Source of the DNA: UBA1219 sp045601425
Lineage (GTDB): Bacteria; Bacteroidota; Bacteroidia; Bacteroidales; P3
Length of the DNA stretch: 25,162 nucleotides
Reading direction: 5' to 3'
Assembly: GCA_045601425.1 (NCBI GenBank)
Contig: JAZRZP010000037.1
Coordinates: forward strand, 1 to 25,162
Shown here: positions 1 to 7,068 of the stretch, piece by piece
Layout: each line of letters begins with the position of its first letter
Numbering within the stretch: position 1 is the stretch's first letter
The notes under the pieces: model-generated
Database searches by the model: none
What the model was told of the DNA's origin: nothing
Seen by the model: the letters and a program-made list of their open reading frames with translations, nothing else
Position numbers and translations under genes: made by a program

Positions 1-240
1 CACGCCCTTTTTTCCGATTTTTCCCCGTTTTTTTTATGCGGTTTCCGCTTTTCTGACCGTTTTTGAGGGTGGTTTTCTCCTGACTGCACGTCATTATCAA
101 CACGACGCGGTTGATATTCTTCTGAAAAACATTGAATTACAACTTGTTATCCATAAACACAACTCCTTCTGCAGGCATTACGGTTTTTCATATTTGTCTG
201 ACTGTCAATTTTTTACACGATTGTCTTTTTGCCAAATCCG
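1..240. other. Left-edge stretch without a recognisable gene
   Basis: I find no convincing coding region here; short open frames show no family resemblance. The sequence is T-rich on the plus strand. It holds one perfect 7-bp inverted repeat (TATCAAC at 95-101, GTTGATA at 110-116) with no U-run, so it is not an obvious terminator. It lies beyond the terminator of the minus-strand operon and may be the flank of a gene outside the window. Confidence 0.4.
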
Positions 241-275
241 GCAAAAAAGAAGTGCAGGTCCGGCCTGCACTTCTT
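241..275 (-). terminator. Rho-independent terminator of the rhodanese operon
   Basis: A perfect 12-bp stem (247-258 with 264-275) and a 5-nt loop are followed on the minus strand by a run of six T (complement of 243-248). It lies 22 bp beyond the rhodanese stop codon and closes the three-gene minus-strand operon. Confidence 0.9.
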
Positions 276-297
276 CTGAATGTAATACTGAATGTCT

Positions 298-708
298 TTA
301 TTTTTCCGTTTTCTTTCCTGCCTGAATCCAAGCAATGATTCCGCCGTTAAGTTCAACGACATTGTAACCCTTGGTAACCAGCACCTTAGCGGCAGATTTG
401 CTTCTGCGGCCACTGCGGCAATAGACTGCCAAGGTCTTTCTCTTCTTAAATTTCGCCTGTTCAACATTGTTATCGAACTGCTCGTTCCAAACCACGTTCA
501 CAGCTTTTTCCAAATGCCCTTCGGCATACTCTTTTTCAGTACGCACATCTACAATAATGACTTTTCGCGATTTTACATATTCTGAAAACTCTTCAACCGA
601 AAGCGAAGTGAATTGGGGTTCTGCCTGTTGGGCAAAAACACAAGTTGCAGAAAGCATAAAAAGTACTACTATCAGGAATCTGACGTAAAGAAAGTTATTA
701 TGTTTCAT
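298..708 (-). CDS. Exported rhodanese-like sulfurtransferase domain protein
   Basis: This 136-residue protein is one rhodanese domain behind a signal peptide. The N-terminus is a hydrophobic segment ending in an AXA-like site (VFAQ), so the protein should be periplasmic. The domain shows the VDVRT strand, the EGHLEKAVNV segment and the active-site loop CRSGRRS with catalytic Cys97. Such domains carry sulfane sulfur as a cysteine persulfide; the acceptor here is unknown. A GTG start 9 bp upstream is possible, but I chose the ATG at 708 because it directly precedes the signal peptide. It is the last gene of a minus-strand operon, 32 bp after the metallo-hydrolase stop, and ends at a strong terminator. 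Confidence 0.88.
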   Translation of the reverse strand: MKHNNFLYVRFLIVVLFMLSATCVFAQQAEPQFTSLSVEEFSEYVKSRKVIIVDVRTEKEYAEGHLEKAVNVVWNEQFDNNVEQAKFKKRKTLAVYCRSGRRSKSAAKVLVTKGYNVVELNGGIIAWIQAGKKTEK

Positions 709-740
709 ATCGGACACTATTTTTAGCTGTTACAATTTTT

Positions 741-1418
741 TCAATTCATTTTTCGCAAACACACTTCAATTCCGGTGCCATCGAGCATCGGGGGAAGTTT
801 TTCGATGTCGGTGTCGGTAAAATGGTATGGATAAAATATTTTTGGAGAAATGACTTTCGCCACCCGTACCGCCTGTTCCACTGTCATGGTGTATGGCTGG
901 TTTACAGACAGGAAGGCGATGTCAACATTTCTGTCCTTGAGGTAATCCATTTCTGGAATGTCCTCCGTATCGCCAGCCACATAAATGGAGGTATCTTTGA
1001 AGTCCAAGACATAGCCGTTGTCGCGATGTGGTGTATGGAACTGAGAGTGTTCCAGAGTGATATTGTAAGCCGGCACGGCCTCCACCTTCAATGATTCTCC
1101 GAAAAAAGTCCGAACATCTCCGTTTTTCATTGTGATGGCATTTTCTATATGCTGTGCGGCAAGCAGGTTTGCCACAACCAAGGTGCCGTTCTTTGATATT
1201 ACACCGATAACCTCAGGTGAAAAATGGTCGTAATGGTCATGGGTAACCAATATCAAATCTGCCTTGGGCAGGCATGTGAAGTCGATACGGTAGTCGTCGA
1301 AATCGGCAACCGGATCAATGTAAATGTTCACGTTTCCGTACTGCACGAGCAGCGATGCGTGATGCAGGAACGTGATACTCAAGCCGTCGGAAATGACATC
1401 TGTTTCAAAGCAATTCAT
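741..1418 (-). CDS. Metallo-beta-lactamase-fold metal-dependent hydrolase
   Basis: The 225-residue product has the metallo-beta-lactamase signature THDHYDH (His60, Asp61, His62, Asp64, His65). It also has the later metal ligands expected in the fold: an AGD motif with Asp150 and a YPYHF motif with His199. The short length and the hxxFLHHASLLV start resemble the UPF0173/YtkL-like branch rather than true beta-lactamases; the substrate cannot be read from sequence. The open frame extends upstream, but the extension overlaps the preceding gene. The ATG at 1418 begins exactly where homology should start and leaves a 52-bp gap. No signal peptide is present, so it should be cytoplasmic, unlike the exported rhodanese that follows. 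Confidence 0.85.
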   Translation of the reverse strand: MNCFETDVISDGLSITFLHHASLLVQYGNVNIYIDPVADFDDYRIDFTCLPKADLILVTHDHYDHFSPEVIGVISKNGTLVVANLLAAQHIENAITMKNGDVRTFFGESLKVEAVPAYNITLEHSQFHTPHRDNGYVLDFKDTSIYVAGDTEDIPEMDYLKDRNVDIAFLSVNQPYTMTVEQAVRVAKVISPKIFYPYHFTDTDIEKLPPMLDGTGIEVCLRKMN

Positions 1419-1470
1419 ACCGTAATTTTTAAAATTGTAAAAAGATGCACAAAATCGTTTCTGCATGCCA

Positions 1471-2589
1471 TTACCTGAAAATAAAGTACAAGGCAGCAAT
1501 AACAGCGATGATACCGAGAACAAGTCCTGCTATTTTCCAGAAACTGTAGGGACGGTCGCCGACGATTTTGCCGCTTTCGCCGTTGATTATAAACTGATAG
1601 ACTTTGTTTTTGTAGCGGTAGGCACTGATCCAAATTGGGAGAAGGGTGTGTTTGAAGGTTGTGTCGCTGTAGCTTGTGTTCATGTGGTTGATTTTCTGCT
1701 GGTCACCACCGATGTCTCCACATATTTCATCTTCAATACCATCCTTCATAATCTGTTTTGCCCTTTCGAATCCTTCCTGCAGTCCGACCTGATAAGTCTC
1801 GGCACGGAAACCTGCAAGGAAACGGTCGTCGTATGGAGCAAGGCCACGGAGATGCCATGGTGCGATTTTAGAGAGTTTGTCCCTGTCGACTGTAAAGGAT
1901 GCTGGGATAAGTATGTCGTCGAACGAGACGAATACCTGACCGGTAACCCGTGTCCAGCGGATTTTCTGCACCCGTTCCTCGGTTTCCTTTCCATCTTTCA
2001 TTACTGTGCGGGTTTCATAATATATGTCGCCGCGTTCGCCGGAATACCATGTGCTTGTAGTTGAGTCATAGGTCCAGTACGGGAGATATATTCCTGAAAA
2101 TTTTTCTGTCTGTGCGGATTTTTTCTTCAAATCGGAAGGTGCGAATTTCAGTTTCTTGAGCCAATTGTCGAAAAGTTCGAAAGCCTGCTTGGAATCTATC
2201 TTGAAAGGCAGTACTGACTTCGGTTTTATGACAGTTGAAGTAGCTTCGGTATTCACCACGAATTTAGTACCGCAGAACGGGCATTCTCCGGAAACGACAT
2301 TGTCTTCCAAAGTAGTAACCGCACCGCAGGATTTGCACGTTACCGTATTTATTTTCTGAATTTCGGCAAGGTCGGTTTCACCTTTTTCCACAAGTGCCAC
2401 ATATTCGTCGAAATCCAGTTCTTCAATTTCTCCGTCGGTGTCTATTTCATTCCGCGTACCGCAGTACGGACATTCGGTTGAGTCGGTGCCGGCCTTGAAC
2501 TCTACTGAAGCACCGCAGCATTTGCATTTGAATTCGTTCTTGTCCAGATTATTCGTCTGGGGATACTCCTGATTCATATTATCTTCCAT
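1471..2589 (-). CDS. Double zinc-ribbon membrane protein of unknown function
   Basis: The 372-residue protein starts with two zinc ribbons: CKCC...CPYC (Cys22/25/40/43) and CKSC...CPFC (Cys85/88/103/106). A long globular region rich in aromatic residues follows (about 130-330), then one C-terminal transmembrane helix (about 350-371) ending in FIFR. It resembles the TFIIB-type zinc-ribbon proteins widespread in bacteria, whose function is not established. The ATG at 2589 was preferred over an upstream in-frame start because the extension would run through the promoter at 2637-2644. It is the first gene of the zinc ribbon, metallo-hydrolase, rhodanese operon. Confidence 0.85.
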   Translation of the reverse strand: MEDNMNQEYPQTNNLDKNEFKCKCCGASVEFKAGTDSTECPYCGTRNEIDTDGEIEELDFDEYVALVEKGETDLAEIQKINTVTCKSCGAVTTLEDNVVSGECPFCGTKFVVNTEATSTVIKPKSVLPFKIDSKQAFELFDNWLKKLKFAPSDLKKKSAQTEKFSGIYLPYWTYDSTTSTWYSGERGDIYYETRTVMKDGKETEERVQKIRWTRVTGQVFVSFDDILIPASFTVDRDKLSKIAPWHLRGLAPYDDRFLAGFRAETYQVGLQEGFERAKQIMKDGIEDEICGDIGGDQQKINHMNTSYSDTTFKHTLLPIWISAYRYKNKVYQFIINGESGKIVGDRPYSFWKIAGLVLGIIAVIAALYFIFR

Positions 2590-2636
2590 ATCGTTTCGAT
2601 TTTTAACAATGAAAAAAAATCCCGTTTTCGGAGATG

Positions 2637-2644
2637 CAAAGTTA
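2637..2644 (-). promoter_or_regulatory. Bacteroidetes -7 element for the zinc-ribbon operon
   Basis: The minus strand reads TAACTTTG followed by CA, a good match to TAnnTTTGCA. It lies 47 bp upstream of the chosen zinc-ribbon start and supports that start. Confidence 0.7.
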
Positions 2645-2822
2645 CGAAAAAATTCCGTAAAAAAGTCGGATTTCTGCAAAAAATTCACCTTTCATCCAAA
2701 GAAACAGCCCAACGCCTCACAACAAACAAGTTAAACGACACCATTTTGTCTTTTACAGATATTCGATGAATCCTCGATTCATGCTTTAGAAGACAAACAA
2801 AATTTCCATAACGTACAAGCAT

Positions 2823-3788
2823 GTGCCACGCATCAAGGCACGCCACCAAGGGAAGCTCGGAGAATGGAAACCAAGCGAGGTCACTACCACCATGCCCGAA
2901 AATTTCGAGACATGGGTAAAAGACAATGCGAAAAAAATCGCAAAGATGAAAAATCCGCCTTTTTTCATTCGCGACAATTACAAAAACGGCGACCCTGCCA
3001 AGGGACTCCTGCCCAGAATCACCGAACTCCAGAACGCAGTGAACACAGCCAAGATACAAACTGCCCCTAACATATTATTTGAAGGTACTCCTGCCAATAT
3101 AAAAAATGTGATAAAATCCGCATTTAATCATCTTACATTTAGGGACAATGCAGCTGCTGAACAACAGGCGACAGCCTTCTCAATGGAGCAAATTGAAAAT
3201 CATGCAAAAGTATCTCAAGCATTAAACATTCCACAAGGAGCACGGAAAACTTTTAAAGAAGCAGATAATGGCAAGGCTAATCCTAAATTTAACTGGTTCT
3301 CTGATTTTTTAGGTTTAGAGACAAAATACAATGTCAATTGTACAATAACAGTTGTAACACACGAACTACGTATGCGAGGATGGAATGTAACCGCCATGCC
3401 ATTTGATACAAAAAATAATGTAATGAGACAAATGAGAAATGGTGTTTTAAATTTATTGTGGATTGATCCAAAGACAGGAATCGCACCAAAAATCAAAAAT
3501 GTAAATGCCCGAAATAATAAAAAACTTTTGAGTAATTTAGAAAAATCAACCATGGATGTAGGAAGATATCATATTTCTGTTAATTGGAAAACAGGAGGTG
3601 GACACATTTTTTGCTTAGACAGATTACCTGACAACTCTGTGCGAATATATAACCCCCAAACCAATCAACTTAATATTATGGATTGGATTAATTTTATAAA
3701 CACAAAAAAAGGTATTGGAATTTTAAAAATTGATGGTTTATTAATCAACCCACAACGAATAAAAGGAATCGTTCAAGCGTCTTTATAA
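2823..3788 (+). CDS. Orphan papain-fold toxin, MuF-type polymorphic toxin remnant
   Basis: The 321-residue frame has two parts. Residues 1-60 (KARHQGKLGEW, PENFETWVKDNAKKIA, PFFIRDN) resemble the segment following the MuF/SPP1-gp7 phage head domain in Bacteroidetes. The C-terminal half resembles papain fold toxin 1 (glutamine deamidase-like): NCTITVVTHELRMRGW with Cys173, GGGHIF with His261, and YNPQ with Asn277, where family members usually have Asp. No MuF domain precedes it; the frame is closed by TAG at 2787-2789. The first in-frame start is GTG at 2823; ATG at 2892 is an alternative. Codons are fairly GC-rich to about 3070, then very AT-rich, marking a module boundary. Likely an N-terminally truncated toxin; activity unproven. 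Confidence 0.7.
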   Translation: MPRIKARHQGKLGEWKPSEVTTTMPENFETWVKDNAKKIAKMKNPPFFIRDNYKNGDPAKGLLPRITELQNAVNTAKIQTAPNILFEGTPANIKNVIKSAFNHLTFRDNAAAEQQATAFSMEQIENHAKVSQALNIPQGARKTFKEADNGKANPKFNWFSDFLGLETKYNVNCTITVVTHELRMRGWNVTAMPFDTKNNVMRQMRNGVLNLLWIDPKTGIAPKIKNVNARNNKKLLSNLEKSTMDVGRYHISVNWKTGGGHIFCLDRLPDNSVRIYNPQTNQLNIMDWINFINTKKGIGILKIDGLLINPQRIKGIVQASL

Positions 3789-4025
3789 AAAAAAATCACC
3801 AACAGTAAAAGCCTCTTTTTGATTTTTACTTCTGCGGACTTTCCCGTTTCTTACGTGCAAAAACACAGGATATCCAAAATACACACCGTCACCTTCAAGA
3901 AATGAGGGTTGATATATCTCTTCTCCTCTATACGTTCCCAAATATTTTGCGAAATCAAAACCGTTTTGCTTACAGAGGGAATCAATATAATTTTGTAAAT
4001 CTTCACCTTCCAATTTCTTTTTCAT
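3783..4025 (-). CDS. Small protein, candidate immunity partner of the toxin
   Basis: This 80-residue protein is of no family I can name. It is soluble, charged and aromatic-rich, with segments such as NGFDFAKYLGTYRGEEIY and FLHVRNGKVRRSK. I chose the ATG at 4025 because a strong Shine-Dalgarno (AGGAGG) lies 6 nt upstream, which is rare in this window; the frame itself stays open to 4118. It converges on the toxin gene and the two stops overlap by 6 bp. A small gene abutting a polymorphic toxin suggests an immunity protein, but the opposite orientation is atypical. The immunity role is inference; a phage or accessory protein is equally possible. Confidence 0.6.
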   Translation of the reverse strand: MKKKLEGEDLQNYIDSLCKQNGFDFAKYLGTYRGEEIYQPSFLEGDGVYFGYPVFLHVRNGKVRRSKNQKEAFTVGDFFL

Positions 4026-4114
4026 ACCAATCCTCCTTTTGTGTAACAAGAGATAAACAACACCAAACCTGTAGCCACCGCAGCCACAAGTGATATCGTC
4101 GTAAAACCGTCTTC
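4026..4114 (-). pseudogene. Hydrophobic leader-like frame lacking an in-frame start
   Basis: Upstream of the 80-residue gene, one minus-strand frame reads 30 codons of strongly hydrophobic sequence (TTISLVAAVATGLVLFISC, then a short YTKGGLV tail). It ends at a TGA (4022-4024) that overlaps the next ATG as ATGA. No start codon lies in this frame. An ATG in the neighbouring frame at 4118 begins MRRR, and loss of one T from the TTTT run at 4103-4106 would join the two into a 31-residue peptide with a positive N-terminus and a lipobox-like FISC. It could be a broken small membrane or lipoprotein gene, or chance. Confidence 0.4.
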
Positions 4115-4150
4115 TCATTCTTTGAAAATTTTATCCGATCCATTTTTTTG

Positions 4151-4158
4151 CAAAGATA
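4151..4158 (-). promoter_or_regulatory. -7 element upstream of the candidate immunity gene
   Basis: The minus strand reads TATCTTTG followed by CA, a perfect TAnnTTTGCA match. It gives the 80-residue gene and its hydrophobic leader frame their own promoter, with a leader of about 120 nt. Confidence 0.65.
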
Positions 4159-4257
4159 CGATATTTTCATGACATGGCCAAATAAAAACCGCTAAAAAAC
4201 CTTAAAAAAGGTAAATAACTCGCAAGCAAAAAACACACCCAAACGAGAAAAACTGCG

Positions 4258-4265
4258 TAATTTTG
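4258..4265 (+). promoter_or_regulatory. -7 element upstream of the tRNA-like element
   Basis: TAATTTTG followed by CA is the same octamer seen before the tRNA-Asn genes (9292) and rpmG (17658). No TTTG is visible about 20 bp upstream, so this promoter is less complete. It lies 32 bp before the first base of the tRNA-like fold. Confidence 0.5.
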
Positions 4266-4297
4266 CAGTCGATAAAAGTTTGTATAATGTATGTTAA

Positions 4298-4369
4298 GGG
4301 CAGTCGTTCAGGTAGAACGTCGGGCCTCAGCGGAGACCCGAAATGCAGGAATCGTACCCTGCCTGCCCA
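4298..4369 (+). ncRNA. tRNA-like cloverleaf with a closed anticodon arm
   Basis: The 72-nt segment fits a tRNA layout. The acceptor stem is 4298-4303 with 4363-4368, and the seventh pair is T/C. The D arm is GTTC/GAAC (4306-4309, 4315-4318) with an AGGTA loop. The anticodon-position stem is TCGGG/CCCGA (4320-4324, 4337-4341). The T stem is CAGG/CCTG (4346-4349, 4358-4361). The discriminator base is A4369; no CCA is encoded, as for the tRNA-Asn genes here. Three features are abnormal: the D loop is short, the T loop lacks the usual TTCGA, and the 12-nt anticodon loop closes further (CTC 4326-4328 with GAG 4333-4335) around an AGCG tetraloop. No anticodon would be exposed. It may be a pseudo-tRNA, an attachment-site scar or a tRNA-mimic RNA. 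Confidence 0.45.
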
Positions 4370-4374
4370 CGAAA

Positions 4375-4410
4375 CCAAAAACACGCAATTATGTTTTCAG
4401 TACCGTGTTT
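4375..4410. terminator. Weak bidirectional hairpin between converging units
   Basis: AAACACG (4379-4385) pairs with CGTGTTT (4404-4410) around an 18-nt loop. On the minus strand the stem is followed by TTTTTGG, so it could end transcription of the substrate-binding-protein gene. On the plus strand it would follow the tRNA-like element. The long loop makes it a weak candidate. Confidence 0.35.
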
Positions 4411-4412
4411 CT

Positions 4413-6032
4413 TCAGTTTTTCTTCACCCTCCGCAAATCGAGAGCATTCATGGCGTTGCTCCGCAATCCGCTTACGTTTTTGTGCGTAAAGTGCAGAATC
4501 TGGTCGTAGTACAGTACCACCACCGGAGCTTCCTCCACCAGAATTTCGTTCATGCGGCGGTAAAGTCCGTTGCGAACATGTTCGTCGCTTTCGGCTTTGG
4601 CCTGAATGTAAAGTCTGTCAAATTCCTGATTTCTGAAATGCGTATAGTTGGGTCCCTTGGGGCAGAAATTGCCCGAATAGAACAGTGAAAGATAATTTTC
4701 CGCGTCCGGATAATCGGCTATCCAAGAGCCACGGAACCAGTTGGTTTTCGATTGTGCTATATGCTCGCGCAGGGCACCCGGCGGGTTCACGTCTATGTTC
4801 ACCTGTATTCCTATGAGTCCAAGCTGCTGCTGTATGTATTTGCAAAGATCCAGATAGGTTGAAGTAGTAGCCAGAGTGAGCGGAGGCATCTTTTCACCGT
4901 TGGGGTAACCGGCTTCGGCAAGGAGTTTCTGGGCTTTTTCGGGATTATATTCATAACCGGCCATCGTGGTATCGCCCGACTGCAAGCCGAGAGGAATGAA
5001 CCCGTGACAGCCCGGTGTACCGACGTTGTTGCGGAGATACTTCATCATTTTCCTGCGGTCGAAGCCGTAGTTCACCGCCTGACGGACACGCTTGTCGCTC
5101 AACGGCGAATTTCTGTTGTCCATCAGGAATCCGAGGTATTCGGTATTGAGATACGGCTGGGAAGTCATCACAAGCTGTCTGGCATATTTTTCCCGCAGCT
5201 GTCCGGTAGACGTGAGCAGTTCATCCTTGTAGGTAGCATCGAGAGAGTTCATGAAATCGAGGTTACCCTTTACGAATTCCAGAAAGACAGTCTGCTTGTC
5301 GATGATGAAAGTTACGGAAACGGCATCGAGATAAGGCAGGCGGTTGCCGTTTTCGTCGCGTTCGAAATACGATTCGTTTTTTCTTAGCACTAGTTTCACG
5401 TTTTCCTTCCAACGCTGCAGTTTGAAAGGTCCCGTTCCAACAGGGTGCTGTCGAAAATCTTCGCCGTAGTGTTCCACCACTTCGTGGGGAACGACAGAGC
5501 AGTACGGCATTCCGAGCATGCCCAAGAACGGGGAAAACGGCTGTTTCAATTTCACCACGAAAGTGGTGTCGTTGGGGGCGAGGAAGGCGTATTTGCCGTT
5601 TTCGACAAGCACCTCATCAAAAATCCAGCGTCCGGGCGAGGCAATCCTTTCATCGACGATACGTCCGAAGCTGTACGCAAAATCGGAAGCGACCACCCTG
5701 CGGCGGCCGTTTGCAAACAGTTTGTCACGGTGAAAATAGACATCGTTGCGAAGAGTGAACGTGTATGTCCTTCCGTCATCGGATATTGTCCATCTTTTTG
5801 CGATGCATGGCTGCACCTGCAAGTTGGTATCGAACTGGACAAGGCCGTTGAAAAGCTGCTGCGATGCCCAAATCATGGCCTGATCTTTGGCGAAAGCCGG
5901 GTCGAGCGACGCTATTCCTGCCGATTCGTTGTAGCGAAAAATCTGCAGGCCGCCGTTACGGTCGCTCTTTCCGCATGCGGAAAGCAGCACTGCCGCCGAC
6001 AGTATCGTCATATAATGGTGGAGACGTTTCAT
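4413..6032 (-). CDS. ABC transporter substrate-binding lipoprotein, family 5 (peptide type)
   Basis: The 539-residue protein is a full-length SBP_bac_5 (OppA/DppA-type) solute-binding protein. A lipoprotein signal ends in LSAC with lipidated Cys20. Family landmarks include an N-terminal SLDPAFAKD segment, IAKRWTISDDGRTYTFTLR, HPVGTGPFKL, the DKRVRQAVNYGFDR block and NPEKAQKLLAEAGYPNG. It should capture oligopeptides or related solutes for an ABC importer, but no permease or ATPase gene lies nearby. It starts 37 bp after the stop of the first FGE-like lipoprotein gene on the same strand, so it is probably co-transcribed with it. The ligand is unknown. Confidence 0.93.
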   Translation of the reverse strand: MKRLHHYMTILSAAVLLSACGKSDRNGGLQIFRYNESAGIASLDPAFAKDQAMIWASQQLFNGLVQFDTNLQVQPCIAKRWTISDDGRTYTFTLRNDVYFHRDKLFANGRRRVVASDFAYSFGRIVDERIASPGRWIFDEVLVENGKYAFLAPNDTTFVVKLKQPFSPFLGMLGMPYCSVVPHEVVEHYGEDFRQHPVGTGPFKLQRWKENVKLVLRKNESYFERDENGNRLPYLDAVSVTFIIDKQTVFLEFVKGNLDFMNSLDATYKDELLTSTGQLREKYARQLVMTSQPYLNTEYLGFLMDNRNSPLSDKRVRQAVNYGFDRRKMMKYLRNNVGTPGCHGFIPLGLQSGDTTMAGYEYNPEKAQKLLAEAGYPNGEKMPPLTLATTSTYLDLCKYIQQQLGLIGIQVNIDVNPPGALREHIAQSKTNWFRGSWIADYPDAENYLSLFYSGNFCPKGPNYTHFRNQEFDRLYIQAKAESDEHVRNGLYRRMNEILVEEAPVVVLYYDQILHFTHKNVSGLRSNAMNALDLRRVKKN

Positions 6033-6069
6033 CTGCTGTTTTTATTTTTCACGATCCCTGATACTTTTT

Positions 6070-6855
6070 TCAGGGTTCCATTACGAGCCTCAATCCGGTG
6101 CCGTAGCCTTTTTTAGGATTATAGCCGGCACGGAACGACACCCTGCTGTACTTCGGGTCCATGAACCACGCTCCTCCCCTTACGATTTTCGCCGAACCGG
6201 TCTCGGGGCCACGTGGATTCTTCTGTTCTTCGCCATCGTATTTGCCGTACCAGTCTTCGCACCACTCAAGCACGTTCCCGCTCATGTCGTACAATCCGAG
6301 TTCGTTCGGAGCCTTGCTTGCGACAATGTGTGTCGAATCGTTGCAATTGCCCATGCACCATGCCACGAGGTCAAGCGTATCGCTGCCGGAATATATGTAC
6401 GACTCCGTTTTTTTCCCGCCGCGGGCGGCGAATTCCCATTCTGCCTCGGTGGGCAGACGGAAAGTCCTGCCTGTAAGGCTGTTGAGTCTGGTTATAAATT
6501 CGTGGCAGTCGTCAAAATTCACATTCTCCACGGGCAGGCTGTCGCCGAGGAAATTGCTGGGATTGTTGCCCATAACTGTCTTCCAGAGCCGCTGCATGAC
6601 TTCGGTTTCACTTATGTAATAATTGGACAGCACCACCCTGTGTATTGGTTTTTCGTTGGTTTCCGCAGCGTTTTCCTGTTCCGATGTTCCTCCCATGACG
6701 AAAGAGAACCCTTCAACGGGCATCATAACGAAACTTACACCATTTACCGTTATGGTTTCGGCAACGAATTTCTTTGGTTTGTTTCCGTCTTCATCTTTGC
6801 TGCAGGCCGCCATGATGCAGGCGAAGGCCAGAAGTGCAAGAACTGTTTTTTTCAT
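6070..6855 (-). CDS. SUMF1/FGE-sulfatase-fold lipoprotein, paralog 1
   Basis: The 261-residue lipoprotein (MAAC, Cys18) carries one formylglycine-generating-enzyme/sulfatase-modifying-factor domain (about 45-261). Hallmarks are VNGVSFVMMPVEGFSF, the TGRTFRLPTEAEWEFAARGG motif, NELGLYDMSGNVLEWCEDWYG, and a RGGAW...GLRLV ending. Genuine FGEs use a cysteine pair near the C-terminus; here that segment reads YSRVSFRAG without cysteine, so formylglycine synthesis is unlikely and a binding role is more plausible. The start at 6855 is placed at the signal peptide, 22 bp downstream of a clear -7 element; the longer open frame crosses the promoter. It is first of the two-gene unit with the substrate-binding protein. 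Confidence 0.88.
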   Translation of the reverse strand: MKKTVLALLAFACIMAACSKDEDGNKPKKFVAETITVNGVSFVMMPVEGFSFVMGGTSEQENAAETNEKPIHRVVLSNYYISETEVMQRLWKTVMGNNPSNFLGDSLPVENVNFDDCHEFITRLNSLTGRTFRLPTEAEWEFAARGGKKTESYIYSGSDTLDLVAWCMGNCNDSTHIVASKAPNELGLYDMSGNVLEWCEDWYGKYDGEEQKNPRGPETGSAKIVRGGAWFMDPKYSRVSFRAGYNPKKGYGTGLRLVMEP

Positions 6856-6877
6856 GGTCGTGTAAATTATTTTTTTG

Positions 6878-6885
6878 CAAAGATA
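6878..6885 (-). promoter_or_regulatory. -7 element for FGE-like paralog 1
   Basis: The minus strand reads TATCTTTG followed by CA, a perfect match to the Bacteroidetes consensus, 22 bp upstream of the ATG at 6855. It fixes the choice of that start. Confidence 0.75.
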
Positions 6886-6924
6886 CGAATTTTTTCCGCA
6901 ATATTGTAAAATATGATTTTTTTC

Positions 6925-7068
6925 TGTTTCCTTACGACTTTTCTTCCTGCTTTGAAGATGATTTTCTGCTTCCGCAGATATAACATTTTCTGTCATATTT
7001 TAAAGGTATGCCATTTCATGGCACACCTCCTTTTTGTTTCATTCCGACTTTTCTTCCTGCTTTGAAGA
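6925..7068. repeat. 34-bp near-identical direct repeat, two copies
   Basis: Copy 1 (6925-6958) and copy 2 (7035-7068) share TGTTTC, then differ at two positions, then share 24 identical bases (6935-6958 and 7045-7068). The copies are 110 bp apart. Copy 2 continues into a perfect hairpin, while copy 1 diverges after the shared part, as if it were a partial duplication. Confidence 0.8.
7004..7028. repeat. Inverted repeat, possible terminator
   Basis: AGGTATGCCA (7004-7013) pairs with TGGCACACCT (7019-7028) around TTTCA, with a single A/C mismatch. On the plus strand it is followed by CCTTTTTG; on the minus strand by TTTAAAAT. It lies in the spacer downstream of paralog 2 and could contribute to termination. 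Confidence 0.4.

Noticed and set aside
2690..2763. Plus-strand frame reading HLSSKETAQRLTTNKL before the toxin
   Set aside because: It looked like a possible remnant of an upstream phage protein, but it has no start, ends at a stop codon, and matches no family I can name.
5445..6116. Plus-strand frame of 223 codons opposite the substrate-binding protein
   Set aside because: Shadow of a full-length SBP_bac_5 gene.
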